DNA from: Acidobacteriota bacterium
Lineage (GTDB): Bacteria; Acidobacteriota; Terriglobia; Terriglobales; Acidobacteriaceae
Assembly (NCBI GenBank): GCA_003010405.1
Contig: PJLO01000017.1
Location: 1-51,788 of the forward strand
DNA: 51,788 bases
Direction: 5' to 3'
Under the pieces are notes generated by a model. The model was not told where the DNA came from. It saw only the letters and a program-made list of their open reading frames with translations, and did not search any database. Below, piece after piece: positions 27,438 to 36,299 of the stretch (positions within the stretch are counted from its first letter, which is position 1; each line of letters starts with the position of its first letter). The translations under genes and the position numbers were made by a program.

Positions 27438-30400
27438 CTATTTGGCCGTAAGGTTGAGAGTGACGGCGTGCTGCAATGCGCCGCTCGTTCCCGTAAGCGC
27501 CATGGAATAGTTCTTCGCTGCCGCATCCGATCCGCAGGAAGTAATACCTGCCATCAGGAGCGCGCTCAGCAACATCAGCATCAGCGCCGACGACTTCACA
27601 TGCGTTCGCAGAGCACGACGTAGTTTACGCGTGCCAAGCAAGGGCAGGAAAACAACCAGCGCCAGCGATTTCGGAATTGTGCTTCCACCGTTTGGCCATG
27701 GGAGCGAGTTGCTCGCCCTTCCGGCCGACGTGTTGATTGTGACCGTGACAGTTGCAGTTCCGCTGCCAGCTGGAATCGCTGATGGAGTGATGGTATAGGT
27801 TGCACCCGCCGGCAGTCCAGTCAGCGTCAGAGCCACAGTACCGAAGAACGTCGACCCGACCGTTGGAGTTACTTGCATCGTGTAAGCTGCCACATGGTTC
27901 GAGGTTGTCGCCGACAATGCCGTCACAGTGGCGCCGTTGACTGTAAAGTTAAAGTCCTGCACCGTCACTGTGATTGAGCTGGAAGTGCTCCCCGTGAAGT
28001 TAGTATCTGTGGCATAGGCCGCCGTTATGTTGTGTGTCCCGGCGGTCAGGTTATTAACGGTCAGAGTCGCGGTACCAGTGCTATCCAGGTTGGCAGTTCC
28101 CAGCGCGCTGCTGCCATCCATGAAGCTTACGCTTCCGGTTGGCTTAGTCGTGCTGCTGACCTTAGCCGTCAGAGTTACATTGTTTTTCAACAGCACGTTG
28201 CTCGTGCTTGTCTGGATAGTTGCGGTGGTCGCAATTTTTGCGATCGTCAATGTCCCATTGGTAAGCACAGCGTCGTAGTTGCCTAGTTTGCTATTCGGAT
28301 CATCAAGTACTGGAGTTATGGGGTAACTTCCTGCTGAAGACGTCGATGTTGCCGTCGTGGTATAGCTGGCGGTAATTCCATCGCCCGAAACTACGCCGAC
28401 CAGCGTGCCGGTAAACGCAGGCAGTGACGCGCCATAATTCATGCTGGCACTGTTTGCTGTTGCGGTTAAGGAAGCCTTACTGATGGTCAGTTTGGCCGTG
28501 TTGTTGGTGATGTTGTAATTGTCTAGCACACCTGCTGCGGCATTCAGTGTTGCGCTGATGGTGTAAGGGCTTCCCGCAACCGTATTGCCTGCGGCACGGG
28601 TATAGGAGGCCGTGACGCTATCGCCCGGCAGGAATCCGCTCAGGGTTCCGTTCAGGGTTGGGTCAGCGGTACCGTACACCTTGGTTGCAGCATTCGGCGT
28701 TACCGAAGCCGCTGCCTTGGTGATAGCGATCGATACCGGCGCGCTGCTTGTCTCGCTGTAAGTGCCGTCCGCAGCCTTTGTTGCCGTGATGACGCAGGTG
28801 CCCGTGCCCTTGGTAATGGTGAGTGCGCCCGTGGTTGAGTTCACGGAGCAAGCGGTCGAGCTTCCAGCGGAATAGCTGAAGGCCCCGGTGCCGTTACCGC
28901 CGCCAGCCACCGCACTCAGGCCCGTTTGTCCATAAGCCGCGGTTGGAGGCACGGTGAGGGTTACGGTAGCCTGCGTCGGCGCTACCTGTAGGGTTCCGCC
29001 ATTGTATCCGCCGGTAACATGGTTCCCATTGCTCGCATAAACGAAAGTGTAATTGCGTGCTCCCTCGCCTGAAGGTGTCAAGGTGGCGGTGCAGGTACTG
29101 GCCCCGGTATCGGTAATCGTCAGGGTGCAGTTCACGGGCGTGAATTCTGACGTTCCGTACTGGTCAAAGAAGCCAAGAGTTCCTTGAGGATCGAATGCTG
29201 GCGTGAAATCCTCGGCGGTCTTCGTGATATCGGTGTCACCGCCAATGATCACAACGAAAGTGTTGTTAAGCGCCGTGGCGGTGTGGTTGGCACGGGCAGT
29301 TGTCAGACCTGCCGGCGTGGGCAGGGTAGTGAAGGAAGTAAATGAAGTGAAACTCGTTGGAATCTGGAAAAGCTCCATTGACGCCACAGCGGTAGCTGGC
29401 GTAACTCCAATCAAATTTCCTCCGGTAATCAGGACTGTTTTTCCATCTGCCAGGATGCTGGCAGTATGCCCTGAGCGAGCCGTCAACCAGGTAGCGCTGC
29501 CAACCTGTGTGACCGTTTTCGAAGAAGTGTCAAAGTTGATAAGTTCCGCAGTGCCGGTTGCATCGCCGCCTGCAACCAACAGGGTCGCGACGCTTCCGGA
29601 GTAGTTCAGCAGCGTTGTGGTGTGGCCGGATCGAGCGTAGGCCAGGTGACCCGTTACAGCAGAGGACGCCAGTCCACTCGAGTTATACACTTCCAGCGAG
29701 CTGACGGCAGAGCCCCCTACCGTTCCGCCGACGATTAGAACCTGGCCGTTGGGCAGCAGGGTCGCGGTGTGCTCGGACCGTTTGGCTTGCAAGGAACCGG
29801 TTGCCACGCTGCTTCCTGTTAGCGTCGCAAGATTACAGGTATAAAGTTCGGCGTCGCCTCCCGTATCGCCACCGGTGATCAGGACTGTTAGTCCGTCCGA
29901 TAGCAACGTTGTGGTGTGACCCGAACGCGCGTGCAGCATATTGCCGGTTACAGCTACGAATCTTTCGTCCGGCACAATTATTGTTCCGGGAATGTAGTTC
30001 ACCAAGGTGTTGACCGCCGAACCAGCAACCGTGCCACCGCTGATTAGGACACTGCCGTCGGAGAGCATGGCCGCGGCGTGGCTGGAGCGAGGCGCGGGAA
30101 GGTTAAAGATCGGACCGGTCGCATTGGGAAATGAGTTACCGGTAGGTCCGCCATTCGTTCCTCCAGGGCCTACCGTTGCGTCGTCAAAGACGTAACCAGT
30201 GATGACAGCACCAGCCCCGAGCACTACGGAAGCAGGCGCATTTACGCCGGTAGTGACGGGCCTTGGATTCACCGTAAAAGTCAGCGCCGAGGAGTTGGCG
30301 GCGCTGTAAACCGTGTCTCCCTTATAGCTCGCGGTGATGGAGTGGATACTCGGCTTCAACGTAGAAATGGGAAAGCTGGCAACTCCTGATGCGTTGAGCT

Positions 30401-30686
30401 GTGCAATTCCGATGAGCGAGCTGCCGTCGGTGAACCACACTGCCCCCGTTGGAGTCCCCGTGGTCCCCGTGACCGTGACGCTGAAGGTCACGGCTTGGCC
30501 AAAAATGGATGATGTGGCTGGCGACGAGGTCAGGTGGAGCAAGTCGAAAGCCGATGCAGAAACCGCCGAAACAGTTGGCGCCACTGTTTGGGCGTGAGCG
30601 GTGGTCCCTGTCAATGCAAATGCCGCCAACACAAGAGTCAGCAACAGAGAGCGTATGCGTGAGTTTTTCGATAATTGATAGGTCAT
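27438..30686 (-). CDS. Large surface protein with Kelch-like, Ig-like and MBG repeats
   Basis: A 1082-residue exported protein. Signal peptide ends at TTAHA-Q. Residues about 50-135 are a bacterial Ig-like domain (TFSVTVTG, PTGAVWFTDGSS). Residues about 190-500 hold five or six Kelch-like repeats of the form ARSGHTTTLL-DG-VLITGG, likely a beta-propeller. Residues about 575-815 include Ig-like and two MBG domains (KVYGTADPTLNGTLSGFLPGD, then MNYGASLPAFTG). A second Ig-like domain follows (PTGSVSFMDGSSALG). The C-terminus has two hydrophobic segments, one after PWPNGG and one with ALLMAGITSCGS, then a final short beta segment. Start is backed by GGAGAG just before the ATG. A cell-surface or secreted adhesin/structural protein is inferred. 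Confidence 0.85.
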   Translation of the reverse strand: MTYQLSKNSRIRSLLLTLVLAAFALTGTTAHAQTVAPTVSAVSASAFDLLHLTSSPATSSIFGQAVTFSVTVTGTTGTPTGAVWFTDGSSLIGIAQLNASGVASFPISTLKPSIHSITASYKGDTVYSAANSSALTFTVNPRPVTTGVNAPASVVLGAGAVITGYVFDDATVGPGGTNGGPTGNSFPNATGPIFNLPAPRSSHAAAMLSDGSVLISGGTVAGSAVNTLVNYIPGTIIVPDERFVAVTGNMLHARSGHTTTLLSDGLTVLITGGDTGGDAELYTCNLATLTGSSVATGSLQAKRSEHTATLLPNGQVLIVGGTVGGSAVSSLEVYNSSGLASSAVTGHLAYARSGHTTTLLNYSGSVATLLVAGGDATGTAELINFDTSSKTVTQVGSATWLTARSGHTASILADGKTVLITGGNLIGVTPATAVASMELFQIPTSFTSFTSFTTLPTPAGLTTARANHTATALNNTFVVIIGGDTDITKTAEDFTPAFDPQGTLGFFDQYGTSEFTPVNCTLTITDTGASTCTATLTPSGEGARNYTFVYASNGNHVTGGYNGGTLQVAPTQATVTLTVPPTAAYGQTGLSAVAGGGNGTGAFSYSAGSSTACSVNSTTGALTITKGTGTCVITATKAADGTYSETSSAPVSIAITKAAASVTPNAATKVYGTADPTLNGTLSGFLPGDSVTASYTRAAGNTVAGSPYTISATLNAAAGVLDNYNITNNTAKLTISKASLTATANSASMNYGASLPAFTGTLVGVVSGDGITASYTTTATSTSSAGSYPITPVLDDPNSKLGNYDAVLTNGTLTIAKIATTATIQTSTSNVLLKNNVTLTAKVSSTTKPTGSVSFMDGSSALGTANLDSTGTATLTVNNLTAGTHNITAAYATDTNFTGSTSSSITVTVQDFNFTVNGATVTALSATTSNHVAAYTMQVTPTVGSTFFGTVALTLTGLPAGATYTITPSAIPAGSGTATVTVTINTSAGRASNSLPWPNGGSTIPKSLALVVFLPLLGTRKLRRALRTHVKSSALMLMLLSALLMAGITSCGSDAAAKNYSMALTGTSGALQHAVTLNLTAK

Positions 30687-31044
30687 TCTCTCTCCATCAG
30701 CAAAAGAGTTGATTCACGAGCGACTAGGGAACGGCAACTGAACGAATGCGGGCGGGGAATTGCGTTGAGCAGAAACTGCCGATTCAGCAGCTCTCTCAGA
30801 CCCGTCGTCCGAAAGAACGTTCGGAGCGAGAACATCCGTGTATAAGGTTGATGCAGAGTGGCTGCTTCAGAGTTGCTGAACAAAATTGTGGCTTAAGATT
30901 TATCTGTTGAGGCTCATAGCTGGCGCCGAGTGGATGGGCAGCATTTCACAAGAATTAAGGTTCCTAAGCAGCGTTAAGCGTCGCATTTGCTAGAATTCGG
31001 GAATTGAGGTTTCGCTTGTTTGAACCTCATCCGGTCTCAAAACT
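30687..31044. other. Divergent intergenic region
   Basis: Lies between the surface-protein gene and pepF. It holds a small inverted repeat TCCGAA-N6-TTCGGA at 30808-30825 and a TAGAAT at 30991-30996 that could be a -10 for pepF, without a convincing -35. No gene is seen. Confidence 0.4.
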
Positions 31045-32889
31045 ATGACAGAGAACAAAATCGCCGCTCATACCGTACGTTGGGATTTGCGCTCCATCTA
31101 TTCCGGGGTTGACGATCCGCAAATTGACCTGGATGTTGCGGAATTTGCAAAGCAAGCTGAGAAATTCCGCGCAGACTACAAAGGAAAGCTCGCCGATTCA
31201 CTTGGCCGGGCGATTTCCGATTATTCGGAGCTGCAAATGCTGGAAGGAAAGGCTATCGTCTTTCTTACCCTCCAGCAGAGCTTGAACGTGACCAATGAAG
31301 CTGTGAAAGCGAAGGTCGCACAAGTGCAACAAACGGTGAGCCAGATCGAGGGCGAATATCTCACGTTTTTCGAACTCGAATTGGTAGCTCTCGATGACGC
31401 GGTTCTTGAAAAACTGTATGCAACTGATGAGGTGGTAAAGAGGCATCGGCCATGGATCGAGCATGAGCGAATTTACAAGCCGCACCTCTTGAGTGAAGCG
31501 GTGGAAGCTGCGCTTACCAAGCGCGACCCGTTCGGGCCGGATTCATGGGACGAGTTTTTTGATGAATGCGAGGCTGACCTTCGTTTTGAGCATAAGGGCC
31601 AGAAGAAAAGCCTGACCGAGATGCTGAGTATTCTGACAAGCTCGAAAGACGCGGTCGAGAGAGCAGAAGTTCAGAAGCTGATCAACGACGGATTAGGAGG
31701 GTATTTCTCGAAGTATTCCGCGCAGACGCTCTACGTCATTGTTGGCAAAGAAGCCATCGAGCGCAAGGAGCGTAACTACCGCAATCCGATGGAGCCAAGG
31801 AACAAAGGAAACCGCGTTCCCAGTGAGGTCGTCGATGCGCTGCACCATGCCGTTATGCATGTGGCAGGTCCGCTTGCTCGCCGGTATTATCGCCTGAAGG
31901 CCGGCTTGCTCGGCATGAAGACGCTCAAGTGGAGCGACCGCAACGCGCCGTTGCCGTTCACCGATACGACCGTGGTGCCGTTCGATGATGCGATGACCAC
32001 GGTCCTTGCAGCCTACGAGAGTTTCAGCCCCACGCTTACCGGCATCGTACAGGATTTTATTTCGGCAAAACGTATTGACGCGCCCGCAACCAAAGGCAAA
32101 CGTGGCGGGGCTTTCAATTATTCTTTTGTGTTTCCCGGAAACTGGCCGCAATCGTTTACGTTCCTGAATTACCTAGGCTCCAATCACGATGTAATGACCC
32201 TTGCCCACGAACTCGGCCACGGTGTTCATGGCATTCTGGCGGGCGAGGCACAAGGGCCACTGATGTTCCATCCGCCGGTTGCTTACTGCGAAACGGCTTC
32301 CGTTTTCGGCGAGATGACAACGTTCAACTTCCTGAAAAAGCAGCTTGCTGAAAGCGGCGATAACGCAGCTCTTCTCGCGCTCCTCACACAGAAGATCGAA
32401 GGCATGCTCAACACTGTTGTGCGACAGATCGGCTTTTCGAACTTCGAACGGCGTATACACGGTATGGACGAAACGTATAGGCAGTGGGCAGAGCCGAAGA
32501 AGCTTTCAGTGAAGGAACTTGACGCACTGTGGCTTACAACCGTGAAGGAGCTGTATGGAGAGGAAGGCGACGTATTCACATATGAGAATATCAACCATCT
32601 CTGGTCGTATATTTCGCATTTCCATTCGCCGTTTTACGTTTACGGATATGCGTTCGGGGAACTGCTGACGCAAAGTCTCTACGCACAGCGCTCCGCGCTT
32701 GGCGAGCGGTTTGAGCCGCTTTATCTCGATCTGCTTCGTTCCGGCGCGACGAAGAACGTCATTGAACTTCTCCAGCCTTTCGGCCTCGATCCGACGAAAG
32801 AGACCTTCTGGGCCGAGGGCATCCGCATTGGTTTGGAAACGATGATCGCGGAAGCGGAAAGTCTGGCAGCCAATCCCAGCCAGATATAA
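31045..32889 (+). CDS. pepF: M3-family oligoendopeptidase (PepF-like)
   Basis: A 614-residue zinc metallopeptidase that trims short peptides in the cytoplasm. The zinc site is AHELGHGVHG with His388, Glu389 and His392; the third ligand Glu lies in YCETASVFGEM. The N-terminal helical domain and the C-terminal FHSPFYVYGYAFGELL are those of oligoendopeptidase F. No signal peptide. Transcribed alone. Length is normal. Confidence 0.93.
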   Translation: MTENKIAAHTVRWDLRSIYSGVDDPQIDLDVAEFAKQAEKFRADYKGKLADSLGRAISDYSELQMLEGKAIVFLTLQQSLNVTNEAVKAKVAQVQQTVSQIEGEYLTFFELELVALDDAVLEKLYATDEVVKRHRPWIEHERIYKPHLLSEAVEAALTKRDPFGPDSWDEFFDECEADLRFEHKGQKKSLTEMLSILTSSKDAVERAEVQKLINDGLGGYFSKYSAQTLYVIVGKEAIERKERNYRNPMEPRNKGNRVPSEVVDALHHAVMHVAGPLARRYYRLKAGLLGMKTLKWSDRNAPLPFTDTTVVPFDDAMTTVLAAYESFSPTLTGIVQDFISAKRIDAPATKGKRGGAFNYSFVFPGNWPQSFTFLNYLGSNHDVMTLAHELGHGVHGILAGEAQGPLMFHPPVAYCETASVFGEMTTFNFLKKQLAESGDNAALLALLTQKIEGMLNTVVRQIGFSNFERRIHGMDETYRQWAEPKKLSVKELDALWLTTVKELYGEEGDVFTYENINHLWSYISHFHSPFYVYGYAFGELLTQSLYAQRSALGERFEPLYLDLLRSGATKNVIELLQPFGLDPTKETFWAEGIRIGLETMIAEAESLAANPSQI

Positions 32890-33197
32890 CTCCTCGGGAG
32901 CTGGCCCTTTCAGTTGAAGCGATCCGCAATGTTTCTGTTCACCGTCCGGTACATGGTGCCGGACGGTGCGCTCGTCAACCTACCTTCAATGCGAAAGCTC
33001 GAAGGCACTCCGCAAAAGCATTATTACGCTATAGGACCGCAGCGGAATGTGGTATAAATCCACACGCTTCTGTGCCGCTGCCCGGAAACTTTGCTGGGCA
33101 CAGGCACAGCTTTCGCGTTTCCGGGCTATCGCTGATCTCAGGCGAACGGGAGCGATTTCTGCACTGGTCTTGTTTGCAGAACTTAATGGAGGTGCTT
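32890..33197 (+). other. Noncoding stretch with hairpin after pepF
   Basis: Contains a perfect hairpin at 32940-32968 (CACCGTCCGG / CCGGACGGTG) about 50 bases beyond pepF, not followed by a T run, so possibly a weak terminator. The remainder is the mscL upstream region. Confidence 0.45.
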
Positions 33198-33623
33198 ATG
33201 CTGAAGGGCTTCAAAGAATTCATTGTGCGAGGCAACGTCATTGACCTCGCCGTTGCTGTCGTGATCGGTGCTGCATTCGGAGCTGTGGTTACGGCGTTTG
33301 TAACCGACCTATTGACGCCCCTAATCGCTGCGGTAGTCAGTAAGCCGGACTTCTCTGCTTTCGCAATTAACTTGAACGGCAGCGAAATAAAGTACGGCCT
33401 CTTCCTGAATGCGTTGATCTCGTTTTTGCTGGTTTCCGCAGCAATTTACTTTGCCATGATCGCGCCCATGAATGCCTGGAAGGCGCGCCAAGCGCGAGGA
33501 CAAGCTCCTGCAGATCCGACAACCAAGACCTGCCCTGCATGTTTGGAAACTATTGCGATACAGGCTCGCAAGTGCAAGTGGTGTGCGGAGGTGCAAGAGG
33601 AAGTCTGCCATCCAATTCGTTAA
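33198..33623 (+). CDS. mscL: Large-conductance mechanosensitive channel with zinc-ribbon tail
   Basis: A 141-residue inner-membrane channel opened by membrane tension. MLKGFKEFIVRGNVIDLAVA and VVIGAAFGAVVTAFV form the N-terminal helix and TM1; a second hydrophobic segment (FLNALISFLLVSAAIYF) is TM2. Start at ATG 33198 is fixed by GGAGG five bases upstream. Unusually, the cytoplasmic C-terminus continues into a four-cysteine ribbon, CPAC and CKWC separated by about 12 residues, instead of ending in the usual charged helix. It stands alone. Confidence 0.93.
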   Translation: MLKGFKEFIVRGNVIDLAVAVVIGAAFGAVVTAFVTDLLTPLIAAVVSKPDFSAFAINLNGSEIKYGLFLNALISFLLVSAAIYFAMIAPMNAWKARQARGQAPADPTTKTCPACLETIAIQARKCKWCAEVQEEVCHPIR

Positions 33624-33774
33624 TTGCGTGGAACTCTGGACCACTTCAGGCTCGCACTTTCGCGTATGTATCGCGCCTCATCGCCTTGCGCTGATGGAAT
33701 AGCGCAAGGCTGAGGACTAAAACGAAACTGCGCCGCAGACACATGTTCGTGATTCTAATAGCGAGGAGGCAGGT

Positions 33775-34521
33775 ATGGCTGCAAACGAAATTCCAGCTCC
33801 CGACTTTGGGTCCAGGTTGTTGAGCCGCATAGAGGTTGCAGAAGGCACTATGGCCTTCTATTTCGAAAAGCCGCAGCAGTTCGATTTCAAACCCGGTCAG
33901 GCCGCGGACGTGACACTGCTTGATCCTCCTGAGACTGACTCGGAAGGGAACACTCGAACCTTTTCTATCGCCAGCTCTCCATTTGAAAACAACTTAATGT
34001 TTGCAACCCGTATGCGGGACACAGCGTTCAAACGCTCGTTAAAGAGTCTCCCCCTGGGGACAGAAGTGAAGATCGGTCCGGCGATGGGTTCTTTTACTCT
34101 GCATAAGAATTCAGCCAAGGCAGCTGTGTTCCTGGCCGGCGGAATCGGGATCACACCTTTTCTGAGTATCCTGCGACAAGCCGATCACGACAGACTTCCC
34201 CACAAGCTCTATCTCTTGTATTCCAACCGGCGACCCGAAGACACAGCTTTTCTCGAAGTTCTCCAGGAGCTGGAAAAGAGCAACCCGAATTTCCGACTGA
34301 TATGCACCATGACTGAAATGTCGCAATCTCAAAAGGAATGGAAAGGTGAGGTAGGCTTCATCAACAAAGAGACATTGATGAAACATCTGACCACAATATA
34401 TGGGCACATCTACTACATTGCCGGACCTCCGACCATGGTTGCTGCTATGAGGAAAATGCTTGTGGATGCCGCTGTTGACGAGGACGACATTCGAACGGAA
34501 GACTTCGCTGGATATTTATGA
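33775..34521 (+). CDS. FAD-dependent ferredoxin/flavodoxin reductase-like protein
   Basis: A 248-residue oxidoreductase of the ferredoxin-NADP reductase superfamily. The FAD-binding motif is RTFSIAS, the NAD(P)-pyrophosphate loop FLAGGIGITPFLS, and the C-terminal nicotinamide site YIAGPPTMVAAM. There is no attached iron-sulfur or globin domain, so electrons probably pass to a separate partner. AGGAGG lies six bases upstream of the ATG. The following transaldolase is 70 bases away on the same strand. Confidence 0.9.
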   Translation: MAANEIPAPDFGSRLLSRIEVAEGTMAFYFEKPQQFDFKPGQAADVTLLDPPETDSEGNTRTFSIASSPFENNLMFATRMRDTAFKRSLKSLPLGTEVKIGPAMGSFTLHKNSAKAAVFLAGGIGITPFLSILRQADHDRLPHKLYLLYSNRRPEDTAFLEVLQELEKSNPNFRLICTMTEMSQSQKEWKGEVGFINKETLMKHLTTIYGHIYYIAGPPTMVAAMRKMLVDAAVDEDDIRTEDFAGYL

Positions 34522-34591
34522 ACGTAGTTCGCGATTGTTCGCAAAATGTATTCGGGCATTAGAAGCAGAAGCAAGGCTTTGAGGTAACAAG

Positions 34592-35467
34592 ATGTTGGTA
34601 AAAAGACCTGAGACAAAGATTTTAGTTGACGGTGGAGATCCCAAGGACACCCTCCAGATTAAAGGCTTACTGGGGTTTGTTGATGGGCAGACCACCAACC
34701 CATCGCTGATCGCAAAAAATTCTGAGGTTCAATACCTCATTGCATCCGGTCACCGATTTAGCATTCAGGACGAATACAAGAAGATTGTGCAAAGCATTTC
34801 GCCACTTGTGGGAGATGCTGGTGTGTCCATTGAGGTGTTTGCGGACCTTGGCACCGATGCCGAAGATATGTTGGCACAGGGGGAAGAAATGTTCTCATGG
34901 ATTCCGAACGCCTACGTTAAATATCCGTGCACGCATGAAGGTTTACGAGCCGCACAGGTGTCGGTACACAAGGGCATTCGGGTCAACGTCACACTATGTT
35001 TCTCGCAGGCGCAGGCCGCTGCAGTATATGCCGCAACGAAGGGGGCAAAAGCTCCGGTGTATGCCTCGCCATTTGTCGGAAGGCTCGACGATCACGGCGA
35101 AGACGGCATGGAGCTAGTCAGAAACATAAAGAGGATGTATGAACGCGGCGATGGCCATGTGCATGTCTTAGCTGCAAGCATTCGTAGCGTCAATCACTTG
35201 CTTAGCTCTTTCGCTTTTGGCGCTGACCTTGTAACTGTGCCAGGCAAGATTCTAAAGGAATGGTCCGCAGAGGGTTTTCCAATGCCAGAGCAGGGTTTCA
35301 GCCACAAACGAATCAATACAATTGGCAAGCGCCTGAGTCCGATCCCCTATAAAGAATTGGATCTAAATCTGCCATGGGAGAGCTTTGACATTTCACACGA
35401 GCTCACAACCAAGGGCATTCAGAAATTTGTAGCCGACTATCAAAGCCCGCTGAAACGGTCAGCGTAG
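34592..35467 (+). CDS. Transaldolase-family protein
   Basis: A 291-residue aldolase of the transaldolase/FSA family. The Schiff-base lysine is Lys110 in AYVKYPCT. DGQTTNPSLIAKN and IRVNVTLCFSQAQAA are the other family signatures, and ASPFVGRLDDHG the conserved Arg/Asp loop. GAGG lies seven bases before the ATG. Its relation to zwf (43.9 kb) suggests a pentose phosphate role, though fructose-6-phosphate aldolase activity cannot be excluded. Its 3' end overlaps the convergent DUF488 gene by 28 bases. Confidence 0.9.
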   Translation: MLVKRPETKILVDGGDPKDTLQIKGLLGFVDGQTTNPSLIAKNSEVQYLIASGHRFSIQDEYKKIVQSISPLVGDAGVSIEVFADLGTDAEDMLAQGEEMFSWIPNAYVKYPCTHEGLRAAQVSVHKGIRVNVTLCFSQAQAAAVYAATKGAKAPVYASPFVGRLDDHGEDGMELVRNIKRMYERGDGHVHVLAASIRSVNHLLSSFAFGADLVTVPGKILKEWSAEGFPMPEQGFSHKRINTIGKRLSPIPYKELDLNLPWESFDISHELTTKGIQKFVADYQSPLKRSA

Positions 35468-36015
35468 GTTTCGCCGCTTTCGGCTGGATAGGTGATGTGA
35501 GTTCCCTGGACCTTTGCAAACGGTGTCAGTGAGTGGAGCCGCGTGCTGGTTGCGCTTGTGATCTCTTGAACTTCGATCCCTCTTACCAGTAGTGCATCGG
35601 CAATCAGGGAACGATGACAGCGCCAGGGCACGGCTTCTGCGCACATCACCGCGATCCGCTCATGTTGAGCGAGTTCTATAAGTTCGTCCAAATGCTTGCG
35701 AAATTCCGGAGTCTGCATGTAATCGGCATAGCCGCGGAAGCTCGCGTTCTGCCAAGCCGTGTTTACAGAGTCATGCTGCGCATGTCGAAAGCCTCCCAGA
35801 CCGGGCATGTGGATGTAATGGATGTGGAAAGAATGTAACGACGGGGACAGTTGATCGCGACTGAACTGCGGATTGTGTCGTGAACGCGGCACCGTGCGCA
35901 CATCCACTATCCTTTGCACGCCATGACTCCGGAGGAGCTGAATAAAGACATCGATCGGGCGAGTGGAATGTCCTATGGTCATCACCACCAACGGAGTTGT
36001 GAGGCGCGGCTTCAT
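35440..36015 (-). CDS. DUF488-family protein
   Basis: A 191-residue protein recognised by TIGHSTRPIDVFIQLL, the central IVDVRTVPRSRHNPQF and the C-terminal MCAEAVPWRCHRSLIAD, whose Cys and CHRS are conserved in DUF488. Function unknown. ATG 36015 has GGAGG four bases upstream. It overlaps the 3' end of the transaldolase gene on the other strand by 28 bases. Confidence 0.9.
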   Translation of the reverse strand: MKPRLTTPLVVMTIGHSTRPIDVFIQLLRSHGVQRIVDVRTVPRSRHNPQFSRDQLSPSLHSFHIHYIHMPGLGGFRHAQHDSVNTAWQNASFRGYADYMQTPEFRKHLDELIELAQHERIAVMCAEAVPWRCHRSLIADALLVRGIEVQEITSATSTRLHSLTPFAKVQGTHITYPAESGETYADRFSGL

Positions 36016-36191
36016 CAACCCTCCGATTGCTTATCTTGGATGAGCAAGTCAACAAACGACGCTAATACTCGGGCCCAACTTCCCTGATCCGAACTGCCGA
36101 AGTTTTGAGAGGCAAAACATCTACTCTGGTGTGCATCTCACTATTCGGCGCAGCACACGCATCCGTAAACGATTCAAGCGTCACCAATCAA

Positions 36192-36243
36192 AGTGACAGT
36201 CGTACTCCCCAAGGGTATTGTCGTAAGCTTCGCGACTGTCACT
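36192..36243. promoter_or_regulatory. Inverted repeat upstream of norB
   Basis: AGTGACAGTCG at 36192-36202 and its exact complement CGACTGTCACT at 36233-36243, 57 bases before the norB start. Could be an operator for a nitric-oxide-responsive regulator or an enhancer site, or an RNA stem. Confidence 0.5.
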
Positions 36244-36267
36244 CGGGATAACTAAAAGCAGTTGACA

Positions 36268-36282
36268 GCATTTGTCTAATGC
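36268..36282. promoter_or_regulatory. Second dyad before norB
   Basis: GCATT-N5-AATGC, just upstream of the ribosome binding site AGGAG at 36288-36292. Small, so weak support; its position fits a repressor of the NsrR type. Confidence 0.3.
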
Positions 36283-36299
36283 CGCTTAGGAGCGTGGGA

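Noticed and set aside
27438..30686. Nucleotide-level repeats in the surface-protein gene as a CRISPR or tandem repeat array
   Set aside because: The similarity is at the protein level (Kelch and MBG modules) with varied spacing and codons; no CRISPR-type identical repeats or cas genes occur.
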